A stretch of 64,000 bases of DNA from Halobacteriales archaeon QS_4_62_28 (GTDB lineage: Archaea > Halobacteriota > Halobacteria > Halobacteriales > Haloarculaceae). Under the pieces are notes generated by a model. That model had not been told where the DNA came from, made no database searches, and saw only the letters and a list, made by a program, of their open reading frames with translations. The DNA lies in the NCBI GenBank assembly GCA_003021685.1, contig PXRO01000017.1, forward strand, positions 1 through 64,000, given 5' to 3'. Shown in pieces: positions 44,553 to 53,525 of the stretch (within the stretch, counting starts at the first letter, position 1; the number at the start of each line of letters is the position of its first letter). Made by a program: the position numbers and the translations under genes.

Positions 44553-44560
44553 ATATTGTA
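44553..44560 (-). promoter_or_regulatory. TATA box of the secreted protease-like gene
   Basis: The minus strand reads ACAATATA 20-27 bp before the ATG at 44533. This favours that start over the in-frame codons at 44545 and 44590. Confidence 0.5.
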
Positions 44561-44634
44561 CACCACCGGACAAATAGCTGACCCGGTCATCGCTTTCGTT
44601 CGGATATCGAGACTACAGTGACTGTTGTAACTGA

Positions 44635-46629
44635 CTAGTGTCCTGGATAGTCCCGTTCGAAGCGGTCGTCGACCTCGTCCGAATCAATGTGGATTAGCAC
44701 TGGCCGACCATGCGGGCACGCCCACGGGTTGTCACAGTCATCGAGCGTCGATAGTAGGTCGACGACCGACCCGTCGGTTAGCGATGTGTTCCCTGTTATC
44801 GACGGGTAGCAAGCCATGTCCGATACCAGTTCGTCGGCGACGGCTTCGACAGTCTGTTCCGCCGCTTCTTCCCCCGTTACCAAGTCGGCCAAGACGTCGC
44901 GGAGTACCGACGGTCCGATCGATTCGGCGACAAGCGCGGGGACGGTCGTCACTGTCACCGTGCGGTCGTCGACGCGGTTCGCGTGAAAGCCCAACCGGGC
45001 AAGCGCATCTTCGTAGCTGTCGAATAGCGCGGCTTCCCCGGCGGTCAATTCGAGCTGGACCGGTTCGGCTAACGCTTGCGTGGTCGTTTCGCCTTCGAAG
45101 CGTTCCTTCAGCCGTTCGTAGTTGATTCGTTCGTCGGCGGCGTGCTGGTCGATCAGGATCAGTCCGTCGTCGGCTTCGGCGACGATGTACGTGTCGTGTA
45201 GCTGGCCCAAGACGCGAAGGTCGGGGAAGCTCTCGAACTCCGCCGACGTGTGCGCGTCGTCGCCACCGAGGGTCGTCTGGGTGTCCGGTTCTCGTGTGGT
45301 CGGCGACCGAGACGGGCGGGGGTGGGGCGATGACGCCGTCGAATCTGACGACGGCGACCTTGGCGTCGTATCTTCTGACGACGAACCCACGGGTGACGAC
45401 GGCGAAGACGCCGACCGGGTCGATTCGGTATCGGGCGACTGTCGGGACGTCCCGGCGTCGGTCGTGGATTCGGACGTGTCGTTGACGGCGGTGTCATCGG
45501 TGCTATCAGTCGTCGATTCGTCGCTGTCGCCGGACGTCGACGACGGTTCTATCGCCGTTTGATCAGGGGCGCTTCGACCGCGTGGGGCCGACGACCGAAG
45601 GACACCTCCGTCGCGTAGCGCATCTTCGACGACAGTTTGTACCTGTTGCTTGACCGCTTCCTCTTTGATCCATCTCACCTCCATCTTGCGCGGGTGAACG
45701 TTCACGTCGACCGTCGCCGGATCAACCTCGCAAAAAAGCACGGCGAAGGGATAGCGGTCGGGGGCCAACTGGGTGTCGTAGGCGTCGACGGTGGCCTCGC
45801 GTACGGTGTCGGCCCGGACGTAGCGCCCGTTGACGTACGTCGAGAGGTACTCTCGACTGGCGCGGTTCGTCTCGGGGTGGCTCACCAGTCCAGTGACCGA
45901 TTCCAGTGGTCCGTCCGGAATGGGTTCGTCGTCGACGCGGATCATCGACTGGGCGACCTCGCGCCCGTAGACCGACAGCACCGTCTCCTCTAGACTGCCC
46001 TGCCCGGTCGTCGCGAACGTCTCGCGGTCGTCGTGTTCCAGCGACACCGCTACGTCCGGGTTCGCCAGCGCGTAACTGGTGACGACGGTGTTGACGTGGG
46101 CGAACTCCGTGCTTTCCTGCTTGAGATACTTCCGGCGGGCCGGCACGTTGTAGAACAGATCTGCTATTTCGACGGTCGTTCCGGCCGGACAGCCTGCTGG
46201 CTCGACGCCGGTCACCTCGCCGCCCTCCACGATCAGTTCGGTGCCGCTGGGCGAGTCATCCGCGCGCGGGCGGGTGGTGATCGTCAGGCGCGACACCGCG
46301 CCGATGGCGTGTAGCGCCTCACCGCGGAAGCCAAGCGTCGCGACGCCGCCGTCGAGGTCGTCGATGGTCCTGATCTTGCTGGTGGTGTGTTCCTCGACGG
46401 CCCGCTGGACGGCTTCCCGTCCCATCCCGACGCCGTCGTCGGTCACGCGAATCCCGTCGATCCCGCCCGATTCGACGGCGACCGAGATGCGACTGGCGTC
46501 GGCGTCCAGCGCGTTCTCGACGAGTTCCTTCACGACGCTCGCCGGGCGTTCGACGACCTCGCCCGCAGCGATGCGTTCGACGGTCTCCGAATCGAGTTGC
46601 CTGATGTTCGTGTCGGACCCTTCGCTCAT
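44635..46629 (-). CDS. mutL: DNA mismatch repair protein MutL, endonuclease type
   Basis: The 664-aa MutL has the N-terminal GHKL ATPase (VENALDADAS, DDGVGM, LGFRGEALHAIG), a Ser/Thr/Asp-rich linker of about 110 residues (about 345-455), and a C-terminal dimerisation domain. The endonuclease motif DQHAADERINYE (about 489-500) and CPHGRP (about 634-639) are present, so it should nick DNA as PMS2-type MutLs do. It is not directly joined to either mutS: a divergent small gene separates it from the second copy. Confidence 0.95.
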   Translation of the reverse strand: MSEGSDTNIRQLDSETVERIAAGEVVERPASVVKELVENALDADASRISVAVESGGIDGIRVTDDGVGMGREAVQRAVEEHTTSKIRTIDDLDGGVATLGFRGEALHAIGAVSRLTITTRPRADDSPSGTELIVEGGEVTGVEPAGCPAGTTVEIADLFYNVPARRKYLKQESTEFAHVNTVVTSYALANPDVAVSLEHDDRETFATTGQGSLEETVLSVYGREVAQSMIRVDDEPIPDGPLESVTGLVSHPETNRASREYLSTYVNGRYVRADTVREATVDAYDTQLAPDRYPFAVLFCEVDPATVDVNVHPRKMEVRWIKEEAVKQQVQTVVEDALRDGGVLRSSAPRGRSAPDQTAIEPSSTSGDSDESTTDSTDDTAVNDTSESTTDAGTSRQSPDTESTRSASSPSSPVGSSSEDTTPRSPSSDSTASSPHPRPSRSPTTREPDTQTTLGGDDAHTSAEFESFPDLRVLGQLHDTYIVAEADDGLILIDQHAADERINYERLKERFEGETTTQALAEPVQLELTAGEAALFDSYEDALARLGFHANRVDDRTVTVTTVPALVAESIGPSVLRDVLADLVTGEEAAEQTVEAVADELVSDMACYPSITGNTSLTDGSVVDLLSTLDDCDNPWACPHGRPVLIHIDSDEVDDRFERDYPGH

Positions 46630-46715
46630 TGCTGCTCCCTACCGGGGCGAACGTCTTGAGCCTACGGTCTCCCCGTGGGGACAAGTTGATAATCCCCTAT
46701 CGAGTACGCTCGTGT

Positions 46716-47138
46716 GTGCCAGAGGGCTACGCACCATCCGACGTTCCCCTGTACGAAGACCGGAGTAGCCGTGACGACGCCTATTACGCGGCAGAAGCCG
46801 AGGAACGCCCCTTCTTCGCCATCGAGCAGTATGAAGAGGGGTACGCAATCACGTACGACCTCTTGCCGGCCGGGCAGGAACTCTCCGAACCGATGCGCAA
46901 GGAACTGAACGAACAGGTCACTCGCCGTGTCGAGGGCGTCGTCGGCGACGAGTCCCTGGCGACCGTCGAGGTGTCACGCTCCATCGGCGCGTCGCTTGGC
47001 AACATCTCGTTTTTCCAGCGCGAGGCGACAGCACGCGATATCGCGTCGGTGGTCTCTCGTCTGGCCTTAGACGAGACGAACTGGGTCGAAGCCTCCGGGC
47101 CGGGCGACGTGCCCCCGACAGAGATCCAGAAAAACTAA
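46716..47138 (+). CDS. Haloarchaeal protein of unknown function between mutL and mutS
   Basis: The 140-aa acidic soluble protein starts at a GTG (46716), giving MPEGYAPSDVPLYEDRSSRD. It has an aromatic-rich motif (FFAIEQYEEGYAITYDLL) and a C-terminal GNISFFQREATARDIASVV helix. No family is recognised with confidence. It is divergent from mutL (86 bp) and convergent with the second mutS. Its stop TAA is followed within 2 bp by the end of a possible remnant on the other strand. Confidence 0.72.
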   Translation: MPEGYAPSDVPLYEDRSSRDDAYYAAEAEERPFFAIEQYEEGYAITYDLLPAGQELSEPMRKELNEQVTRRVEGVVGDESLATVEVSRSIGASLGNISFFQREATARDIASVVSRLALDETNWVEASGPGDVPPTEIQKN

Positions 47139-47139
47139 A

Positions 47140-47355
47140 CTACCGCCCTCGTCCAGCGGAGTGGGGTCCGTTCCCTCGCTGGTCGGTGGCTCGGAGTTCG
47201 GACGTACCGAAGACTGGCTTACAGGTCTCGCCGGCGAGGAACGTCTCGAAGGCCTCGTACGTCGAGGCAGCGGAACACTGGAGGTCGATCTCGGCACGGA
47301 CCAGCGGCGGGCACGAGTTCCGTAGTCTCGCGGCCGCGACACCGGTCCCGGGTCG
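47140..47355 (-). pseudogene. Coding-like frame directly downstream of the second mutS stop
   Basis: In the same frame as mutS, after its TAG (47356-47358), 71 codons remain open to a TAG at 47140. They include PPLVRAEIDLQCSAASTYEA and have mostly G or C third positions, but no ATG, GTG or TTG. It may be a remnant gene or a lost mutS extension, or chance composition. No function is claimed. It fills the gap before the convergent gene. Confidence 0.25.
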
Positions 47356-50169
47356 CTACTCTTCGAGCATCTCTTGCCACGCCTGAACTTTCGCTATCAG
47401 TTCGACCGGTGGCGTCTCGTTGACGTCGACGTCGCCCAGTTCCGCGAGCACGTCCTCGGCCGCCGGGTCGATGCCGCTGGCTCCCTCGCCGCCACTGGCT
47501 TCCTCGCTTACCGCGTCGTCGGCCGTGCCGCCGTCGGCGCTGGCCGTCCCCGCAGTCCCCTCACTGCCGGCTGCGGTATCGTCGCGCTTACCGGCAAAGC
47601 TCCCCGACTGGAGGTCGAAGACGGCCTGGACCGGCTCGCCGGACCCGCTGCCCCTCGCCTCGATGGCTTTCTCCTCGCGCAGTCGATCCAGCACCGTCCG
47701 TGAGCGGTCGACGACTGGTTCGGGAACGCCGGCCAGGTCGGCGACGTGAATCCCGTACGAGCGGTCGGTCGCGCCGTCCCGGACCGTTCGCAGGAACGTC
47801 ACCTCGCCGTCCGTCTCGTCGGTAGCGTGTGACTCCGTCCCGCGGGCAGCCGGTGGTTCGCCGGCGACGGCGACGTGGACGTTGTGAACTCGCTCCAGGT
47901 GGTCTGCGAGCGTCGTCAGTTCGTGATAGTGGGTCGCAAAGAGGGTCTTGGCCCTGATCTCGTTGTGCAGGTACTCCGTGGCCGCCCACGCAATGGAGAT
48001 GCCGTCGTACGTCGCGGTACCCCGTCCCACCTCGTCTAAGATAACCAGCGACTCGTCGGTCGCCGAGTGGAGGATGTTGGATAACTCCTGCATCTCGACC
48101 ATGAACGTCGACCGACCCTGGGCGAGTTCGTCCAGCGCCCCGACGCGAGTGTAGATACCGTCGACCAGGCCGACCGTCGCCGACCGTGCGGGGACGAAAC
48201 TGCCGACCTGGGCCAGCAGCGTGATCAGGGCCGCCTGGCGCATGTACGTCGACTTCCCGCTCATGTTGGGACCAGTGACGATCAGGAACTGTCGATCCCC
48301 GCCCGCGTACCCGCTGGCACGCTCCTGATCCGGCGACGAAGCCGCCCCGTCCATCGCCAGGTCGTTGGGGACGAACTCGGTGGTCTGCTCGACGACGGGG
48401 TGGCGGCCGGCCTCGACTGCGAGTTCGCGCCCGTCGGTTAGTTCGGGCCGGGTCCAGTCGTTGCGGACGGCGTGAATCGCCAGCGACGCCAGCGCGTCCA
48501 GTTCCGCCAGCACTCGCCCGACGTCTTGTAGGAGTGCGGCGTTCTGGGCGACCCGGTCACGGAGCGATTCGAACAGATCGTACTCCAGGTCGTGGCGCTG
48601 TTCTTCGAGGCGGAAGACGGCCCGCTCTTTCTCCTGTAGTTCGTCGGTCGTGAACCGCTTGGAGTTTTTCAACGTCTTGACCTGGTCGTACTCGGCGGGC
48701 ACGTCGTCGGCCTCGCTCTTGCCGACCTGGATGTAGTAGCCGTCGGTCTTGTTACGGTCGACCGAGAGGTGGGTGATGCCCGTCCGCTCTTTCTCCCGTT
48801 CGGGCAGGGTTTCGAGCCACTCCAGGGCCGACTCGTGGCCCTCGATCACCTCGTCCAGGTCGTCGTCGTACCCCCGGCAAAACAGGCCGCCCTGCGTGAC
48901 CGTCCCCGGCGGATCCTCGACCAGTGCCTCGTCGAGTTCTATCACGAGGGCGGCGACGGCCTCGCGGTCGATCCGGGCGAGTGCGTCGGTCAGCGGCGAG
49001 TCGGCGAGGCGGTCGTCGCCGTCCAGCAACTCCCCCACGGCCCCGACCAGATCCAGCGTCTCGGCGACGGCCCGCAGGTCACGCGCGTCGGCGCTGCCCG
49101 AAACCGCCCGCGAGGCCAGCCGTTCGAGGTCGTAGGCGTCGGACAGCGTCTCGCACAGCTGCTCGCGGGCCATCGCGGCCTCGGCGAGCGCGCCGATACC
49201 GGCCTGGCGACGCGTGAGTTCGCCGAGGTCACGGCGCGGCCGCTGCAACCACTCTCGGAGCGTGCGCGCACCGGCAGCGGTGGCAGTGTGATCGACGGTC
49301 TCGAACAGCGATCCCTCGCCGTTGCCCTGCATCGTCTCGGTGAGTTCGAGGTTGCGCTGTGTCGTCGCGTCGAGGTCGACGTGGTCGGTCGCGCCGTAGG
49401 CCTGCAACCGGGTCACCGACGCCAGCGTGCCGACGCCGGTCTCCTCGACATAGGACAGCACTGCCCCGGCGGCCTGGAGTGCGGCCTCGTCGTCTGCGAT
49501 ACCGACGCTCTCGACTGTCTCGGGGCCGAAGTGTTCGCGAACCCGGTGGCGCGCTCGCCCCGGCGCGAACGATTCCTTCGTGTGTACCGTCAGTGCGGCG
49601 TCGGTCCGCTCGCGCAGTCGGTCGAGGAAGTCGTCGTCGCCACGTAGGAGTGGTCCCGGCAACACCTCGGCGGGGTCGAACTTGTATAGCTCCGTCTGGA
49701 CACGTGTTCGGGCGTTCTCGTCGTCGAGTTGGGTGACGTGGAACTGACCGGTCGTCACGTCGGCGACGGCCAGACCGTAGGCGTCCCCGCCAGTGCCCTC
49801 GACGACGGCCGCGAGGTACTGGGCGGCGTCGTCGCTCGTCTCTATATGCGTCCCTGGCGTGACGACACGCGTGATCTCGCGGGCGTGGCCGTCTTCGGTC
49901 TCGTGCTGGTCGGCGACAGCGACCCGGTAGCCCCGTTCGACCAGCGCGGAAACGTAGGGCGTCAGGTCGTCGACGGGGACTCCGGCCATCGGATACGAGG
50001 ATCCGTGTGAGGATTTCTGGCTCACCTTCAGGTCGAGTTCGTCGGCGACGGCTTCGGCGTCCTCGTCGAAAAACTCGTAGAAGTCGCCACACTGCATCGC
50101 CAGCAGGTCGGCGTCACTGTCTGCCTTCAGCGAGAGAAACTCTCCGACGATGCCCGTCGCCTCTGTCAT
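47356..50169 (-). CDS. mutS: DNA mismatch repair protein MutS (second copy)
   Basis: The 937-aa protein is a second complete MutS1-type protein with mismatch motif GDFYEFF (Phe30, Glu32), Walker [11 protein letters not shown] (about 630-640), [13 protein letters not shown] and FATHYHELT. It differs from the first copy throughout and carries an Ala/Gly/Thr/Ser-rich acidic insertion near 855-905. The ATG at 50169 is preferred to a TTG two codons upstream. Length and domains suggest both copies work, and paired MutS proteins are known in haloarchaea. Confidence 0.95.
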   Translation of the reverse strand: MTEATGIVGEFLSLKADSDADLLAMQCGDFYEFFDEDAEAVADELDLKVSQKSSHGSSYPMAGVPVDDLTPYVSALVERGYRVAVADQHETEDGHAREITRVVTPGTHIETSDDAAQYLAAVVEGTGGDAYGLAVADVTTGQFHVTQLDDENARTRVQTELYKFDPAEVLPGPLLRGDDDFLDRLRERTDAALTVHTKESFAPGRARHRVREHFGPETVESVGIADDEAALQAAGAVLSYVEETGVGTLASVTRLQAYGATDHVDLDATTQRNLELTETMQGNGEGSLFETVDHTATAAGARTLREWLQRPRRDLGELTRRQAGIGALAEAAMAREQLCETLSDAYDLERLASRAVSGSADARDLRAVAETLDLVGAVGELLDGDDRLADSPLTDALARIDREAVAALVIELDEALVEDPPGTVTQGGLFCRGYDDDLDEVIEGHESALEWLETLPEREKERTGITHLSVDRNKTDGYYIQVGKSEADDVPAEYDQVKTLKNSKRFTTDELQEKERAVFRLEEQRHDLEYDLFESLRDRVAQNAALLQDVGRVLAELDALASLAIHAVRNDWTRPELTDGRELAVEAGRHPVVEQTTEFVPNDLAMDGAASSPDQERASGYAGGDRQFLIVTGPNMSGKSTYMRQAALITLLAQVGSFVPARSATVGLVDGIYTRVGALDELAQGRSTFMVEMQELSNILHSATDESLVILDEVGRGTATYDGISIAWAATEYLHNEIRAKTLFATHYHELTTLADHLERVHNVHVAVAGEPPAARGTESHATDETDGEVTFLRTVRDGATDRSYGIHVADLAGVPEPVVDRSRTVLDRLREEKAIEARGSGSGEPVQAVFDLQSGSFAGKRDDTAAGSEGTAGTASADGGTADDAVSEEASGGEGASGIDPAAEDVLAELGDVDVNETPPVELIAKVQAWQEMLEE

Positions 50170-50650
50170 GTCCAATCCTGTGAGCGACGCAATCGTAAGG
50201 GTTGTGGGTCGAGGTCAATCGTACTGTCGGACGTAATTACTTCACGCTGTGGCAAGTGAACTACCCCGACCTACCGCGCTCGGGCCTACCCGACCCTTGC
50301 TTGTTGAGGTTGAGGCTTCCTGGTTCCGTGTCGGAGCTTGCATCCGACGTGGACACAGCGGCTCCAGACTCCGCAGGCGACTTCCCTTTACGGGCGGTTC
50401 GGAGTGTCCCACTCCTACCTGTTGGACGCTCGGCCACAACCCACGGTGCACGCTTCTTGTCGCGTTTGAACACTGTCGGAAGCGTGGCGAGCATCGTACT
50501 ACCTGCTTCGACCGCAGGGGTTGTAAACGTGGCGGAGAACGTGTTTGCGACCCGTGCGGGCGCTGTATCTTCTCCGGTCGCTCCGTGGAGGGAGGGGGAT
50601 TAGCGCCCTCACCGCAGAGGCTAAGCCCTCGCGGCGTTGATGGGCGTGGT
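50170..50650. other. 481-bp non-coding, repeat-like tract
   Basis: It begins with a single MITE terminus, TACTGTCGGACGT (50222-50234). A structured region follows with CCCCGACCTACCGCGCTCGGG (50264-50284), and ends in GC-rich hairpin-like sequence around AGCGCCCTCACCGCAGAGGC (50601-50620). Frames on both strands are open but poor. A plus-strand Cys-rich segment (about 50495-50575, CxxxxxC...CDPCGRC) is notable. A decayed IS200/IS605-derived element is one possibility, not demonstrated. Confidence 0.45.
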
Positions 50651-51595
50651 ATGAGTCGACTGGTAACGTTCGGCGAGACGGCACTGCGGGTGAGCCCGCC
50701 GGATCAAGAGCGCCTGGAGACGGCGACGGACGTATCACTGGCTACCGACGGGACCGAGAGCAGTGCCGCTGTCGCCGCGTCGCGACTGGGCGCGCCAGCA
50801 GTCTGGCTGTCGAAACTCCCCGAGACGATACTGGGCAAGCGCGTCGCCGCCGAACTCCACGAATCCGGACTGCAGACACAGATCGTCTGGGAGGCCGACG
50901 GTCGGCAGGGACTGCAGTTCGTCGAACGGGCGAGTAAACCCCGCGAAGACGTGGTCGTCCAGGACCGCGCCGACAGTGCGATGTCGCTGGTCTCGACCGA
51001 CGACATCCAGATGCCGACGGTTCAGAACGCCGACGTGTTCTTCGTCAGCGGATCGACGCCGGCACTATCGCCGACCGCTCGCCGGACGACCGATGCACTC
51101 TTCCGTGCCTGTGAAGGGACCTGCGTCTTCGACCTGGATTTCCAGCCCGGCCTCTGGTCGCTGTCGGCGGCACGCGAAGCCTTGCTCGATATGCAGGACG
51201 CGATTGATGTCCTCGTTGCAAGCGAGGCAGACGTCAAGGAGGTGTTCGACCGCTCGGGCAAGCCTCGTCAGATCGCCCACTCCATCGCCTCGGAAGGGGA
51301 CTTCGAGCAGGTGATCATCACCCGAAGCGAACAGGGAGCGGTCGCGTGGCACGACAACGTCATTCACGAACAGGACATCATCGAGACCGAAACCGTCGAC
51401 GACGCAGGCACCCACGAGGCCTTCGTCGGTGGGGTCCTCCAGCAACTGTACGAGGAGGAATCGACCGACCGGGCGATTACCTACGGGACTGCGATGGCGG
51501 CGCTGACTCGAACGATTCGTGGAACGCTGCCGACCGTCTCGGCCGACGAGGTAGAGCGACTGGTCGAGTCGCTCGACGACAGTGCCAGACGGTAG
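50651..51595 (+). CDS. PfkB-family sugar kinase homologue with altered catalytic motif
   Basis: The 314-aa protein has the PfkB fold and resembles haloarchaeal 2-keto-3-deoxygluconate kinase (VTFGETALRVSPP start, VAASRLGAPAVWLSKLP). The usual GAGD anion-hole and catalytic-base motif, as in DxxGAGDxFxGG, here reads DDAGTHEAFVGG (about 250-261). Gly is replaced by His and the catalytic Asp by Glu. Activity may be lost or changed. ATG 50651. No pathway partner lies nearby, so the substrate is unknown. Confidence 0.82.
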   Translation: MSRLVTFGETALRVSPPDQERLETATDVSLATDGTESSAAVAASRLGAPAVWLSKLPETILGKRVAAELHESGLQTQIVWEADGRQGLQFVERASKPREDVVVQDRADSAMSLVSTDDIQMPTVQNADVFFVSGSTPALSPTARRTTDALFRACEGTCVFDLDFQPGLWSLSAAREALLDMQDAIDVLVASEADVKEVFDRSGKPRQIAHSIASEGDFEQVIITRSEQGAVAWHDNVIHEQDIIETETVDDAGTHEAFVGGVLQQLYEEESTDRAITYGTAMAALTRTIRGTLPTVSADEVERLVESLDDSARR

Positions 51596-51652
51596 CACGG
51601 CGTTCGAGCGAGACCGACGAAGGGAAACCGACAGGTCTCATACGGCAACGCG

Positions 51653-52939
51653 ATGGAAGTCGAGTTCCTCGGTGGCGCGGGTGAAATCGGTCGGAGCGCG
51701 GTCCTGATCGACGACTCGCTGTTGCTGGACTACGGCATGGCCAGTACGTCCCCGCCACAGTACCCCGTCGGCACGGTGAATCCAGATGCTGTCGTCGTGA
51801 GCCACGGCCATCTCGACCACGCCGGTGCGGTGCCGTCACTGCTGTCGGGGAGTGACCGTCCTCCCATCCACTGGACCCCGCCGACGCGTGACCTGACGCT
51901 GACCCTCGCAGCAGACACGCTGAAACTCCACGGACAGACGCCCCGCTGTCCCTTTACCAACAACGACGTACGTCGCGTCACTGAGGTGTCAGAAACCCAC
52001 AGCTACCAGGAGTCGTTCACGGCCGCTGGCTACGAGGTGACGTTGTTCAATGCCGGCCACATCCCCGGGAGTGCGCACGTCCTCGTCGACGATAGCGAGG
52101 TGCAGCGCACCTCGGACACGCAGTCCGATGACGGCGCGACGCGACTGCTCTACACGGGGGATTTCCACACCGACAGCCAGCGCCTCGTCGACGCGACGAC
52201 CGCTCGCCCGGACGCAGACGCCGTCATCTGTGAGTCGACCTATTCCGACGTTGCCCACGAAACCAGATCGAGCGTCGAGGAGTCGTTCGTCGAGACCCTT
52301 CGCACGACGGTCTGGCAGGGCGGGACGGTGGTCGTCCCGGCGTTTGCCATCGGGCGCACCCAGGAGATCATGCTGGTCTGTGCGGCCCACGACATCGACT
52401 GCTACGTCGACGGGATGGGCCAGCGCGTCACCGAACAGTTACGCCACCACCCCGACTTTCTCCGGGACGGTGACGCACTGCGTGGCGCGACAGCGAACGC
52501 CCGCTTCGTCGACGGTCGAGACGGCCAGCGCCGCCGGATCGCCGACCAGAATACCGTCATCGTCACCACCTCGGGGATGCTCTCGGGCGGGCCGGCAATG
52601 ACGTACATCCCGGCGATACGCGACCGCCCGGTCAACACCATCGCGATGACGGGCTATCAGGTCGAAGGGACGCCCGGGCGGGACCTGCTGGACACTGGTA
52701 GCGCCGAAATCGACGGGCGAGTGATGCCCGTCAGCGCACAGGTCGAACTGTTCGATTTCTCGGCACACGCCGACCGGGCCGGCCTGCTGTCCTTCCTGTC
52801 AGCGTACCGTGACAGCGAGGTGCTGGTCACCCACGGCGACCGCTGTGGGGCCTTCGCCGAGGAACTGCGTTCAGACGGGTACGACGCCAGCGCGCCCGAA
52901 CTGGGCGACACTGTGACAATACAATCACCTCGCTCGTAA
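51653..52939 (+). CDS. Beta-CASP ribonuclease of the metallo-beta-lactamase fold
   Basis: The 428-aa protein has the metal motif HGHLDH (51-56), a further His in AGHIPGSAH, Asp in YTGDFH, and the beta-CASP motifs PAFAIGRTQE, TTSGMLSGGPA and the C-terminal FDFSAHADR. It lacks the N-terminal KH domains of archaeal aCPSF1/FttA and so belongs to the aCPSF2-like or RNase J-like single-module group. It processes or degrades RNA, probably as a dimer. Start ATG 51653, 57 bp after the kinase gene. Confidence 0.9.
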   Translation: MEVEFLGGAGEIGRSAVLIDDSLLLDYGMASTSPPQYPVGTVNPDAVVVSHGHLDHAGAVPSLLSGSDRPPIHWTPPTRDLTLTLAADTLKLHGQTPRCPFTNNDVRRVTEVSETHSYQESFTAAGYEVTLFNAGHIPGSAHVLVDDSEVQRTSDTQSDDGATRLLYTGDFHTDSQRLVDATTARPDADAVICESTYSDVAHETRSSVEESFVETLRTTVWQGGTVVVPAFAIGRTQEIMLVCAAHDIDCYVDGMGQRVTEQLRHHPDFLRDGDALRGATANARFVDGRDGQRRRIADQNTVIVTTSGMLSGGPAMTYIPAIRDRPVNTIAMTGYQVEGTPGRDLLDTGSAEIDGRVMPVSAQVELFDFSAHADRAGLLSFLSAYRDSEVLVTHGDRCGAFAEELRSDGYDASAPELGDTVTIQSPRS

Positions 52940-52997
52940 CGAAACCGGTTCGATCACGTCCCGAACTAAATTATAGGTGGCGGTCCCAGATCCTCAC

Positions 52998-53180
52998 ATG
53001 GACCCTGACGATGTCAGCGTCGAGGTCGAGGTCGAAGTGGAAATAGACACTACCGAACTCGAGGCCGAAGTCGAGGAGGCGACCGAGTACGAAGCCACGC
53101 TCGAGGGCGATGGTATCGAAATCGAACTCGAAGCCGAAGTCGAATTCGCCGAGGACGACGAAGACAGTCAAGACGAATAG
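52998..53180 (+). CDS. Small very acidic protein
   Basis: The 60-aa protein begins MDPDDVSVEVEVEVEIDTTE and is almost entirely Asp, Glu, Val and Thr in alternating pattern, predicting beta-strands or disorder. The repeated GAGGTCGA codons make the reverse strand open too, so existence is less certain than usual. The ATG at 52998 is chosen over a GTG at 52977. The function is unknown. Confidence 0.5.
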   Translation: MDPDDVSVEVEVEVEIDTTELEAEVEEATEYEATLEGDGIEIELEAEVEFAEDDEDSQDE

Positions 53181-53215
53181 CTTCGGTTAGAACGTCGGGC
53201 GCGTGCCGAGTGCGC

Positions 53216-53377
53216 TCAGTCCCCGTCGCGCTGTTTGAGCCACTCGTCGAGCAGGTCCCGAATCGCCGCGTCGCGGTTGTCGCGGTGTTCTACAAAGGCT
53301 TTCTCGTCGATCTCGTCGAGTAACTCCTCGTCCAGTTCGACCTCCACGGATTCCAGATCGAGATACGCCTCGTTCAT
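53216..53377 (-). CDS. Ribbon-helix-helix-like 53-aa protein
   Basis: The 53-aa protein (LDLESVEVELDEELLDEIDE ... NRDAAIRDLLDEWLKQRDGD) follows the strand-helix-helix pattern of ribbon-helix-helix/CopG proteins, with a beta-strand of alternating residues and a putative turn at HRDNRD. It may be a DNA-binding repressor or an antitoxin-like protein, but no toxin gene is adjacent. A TATA box at 53402-53411 is 25-34 bp before the ATG. Confidence 0.75.
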   Translation of the reverse strand: MNEAYLDLESVEVELDEELLDEIDEKAFVEHRDNRDAAIRDLLDEWLKQRDGD

Positions 53378-53401
53378 TGGTTCGAAACTGACGGACTTGG
53401 G

Positions 53402-53411
53402 CGGTATATAT
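53402..53411 (-). promoter_or_regulatory. TATA box of the ribbon-helix-helix gene
   Basis: GGTATATATC on the plus strand gives GATATATACC on the minus strand, 25-34 bp before the ATG at 53377. Confidence 0.6.
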
Positions 53412-53499
53412 CCTCGTCAGACAGCCGTCTGGCGTTCGTATGACACTGTCTCGCCAACGGGTAAACGGAATATAATACCTTTGAAGGTCGTAATAGTTT

Positions 53500-53511
53500 C
53501 ACCGGCCGGTG
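53500..53511. promoter_or_regulatory. 12-bp perfect palindrome before an unknown gene
   Basis: CACCGGCCGGTG lies 15 bp before the ATG at 53526 and downstream of a TATAATACC at about 53471-53479. The position between TATA and start suits a repressor site, and the neighbouring ribbon-helix-helix protein is a candidate binder. This is conjecture. Confidence 0.35.
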
Positions 53512-53525
53512 TCGTACGATACCAC

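Noticed and set aside
52971-53171. Minus-strand frame opposite the small acidic protein
   Set aside because: It is Phe/Asp-rich because of repeated GAGGTCGA codons on the plus strand. The acidic plus-strand reading is more haloarchaeal.
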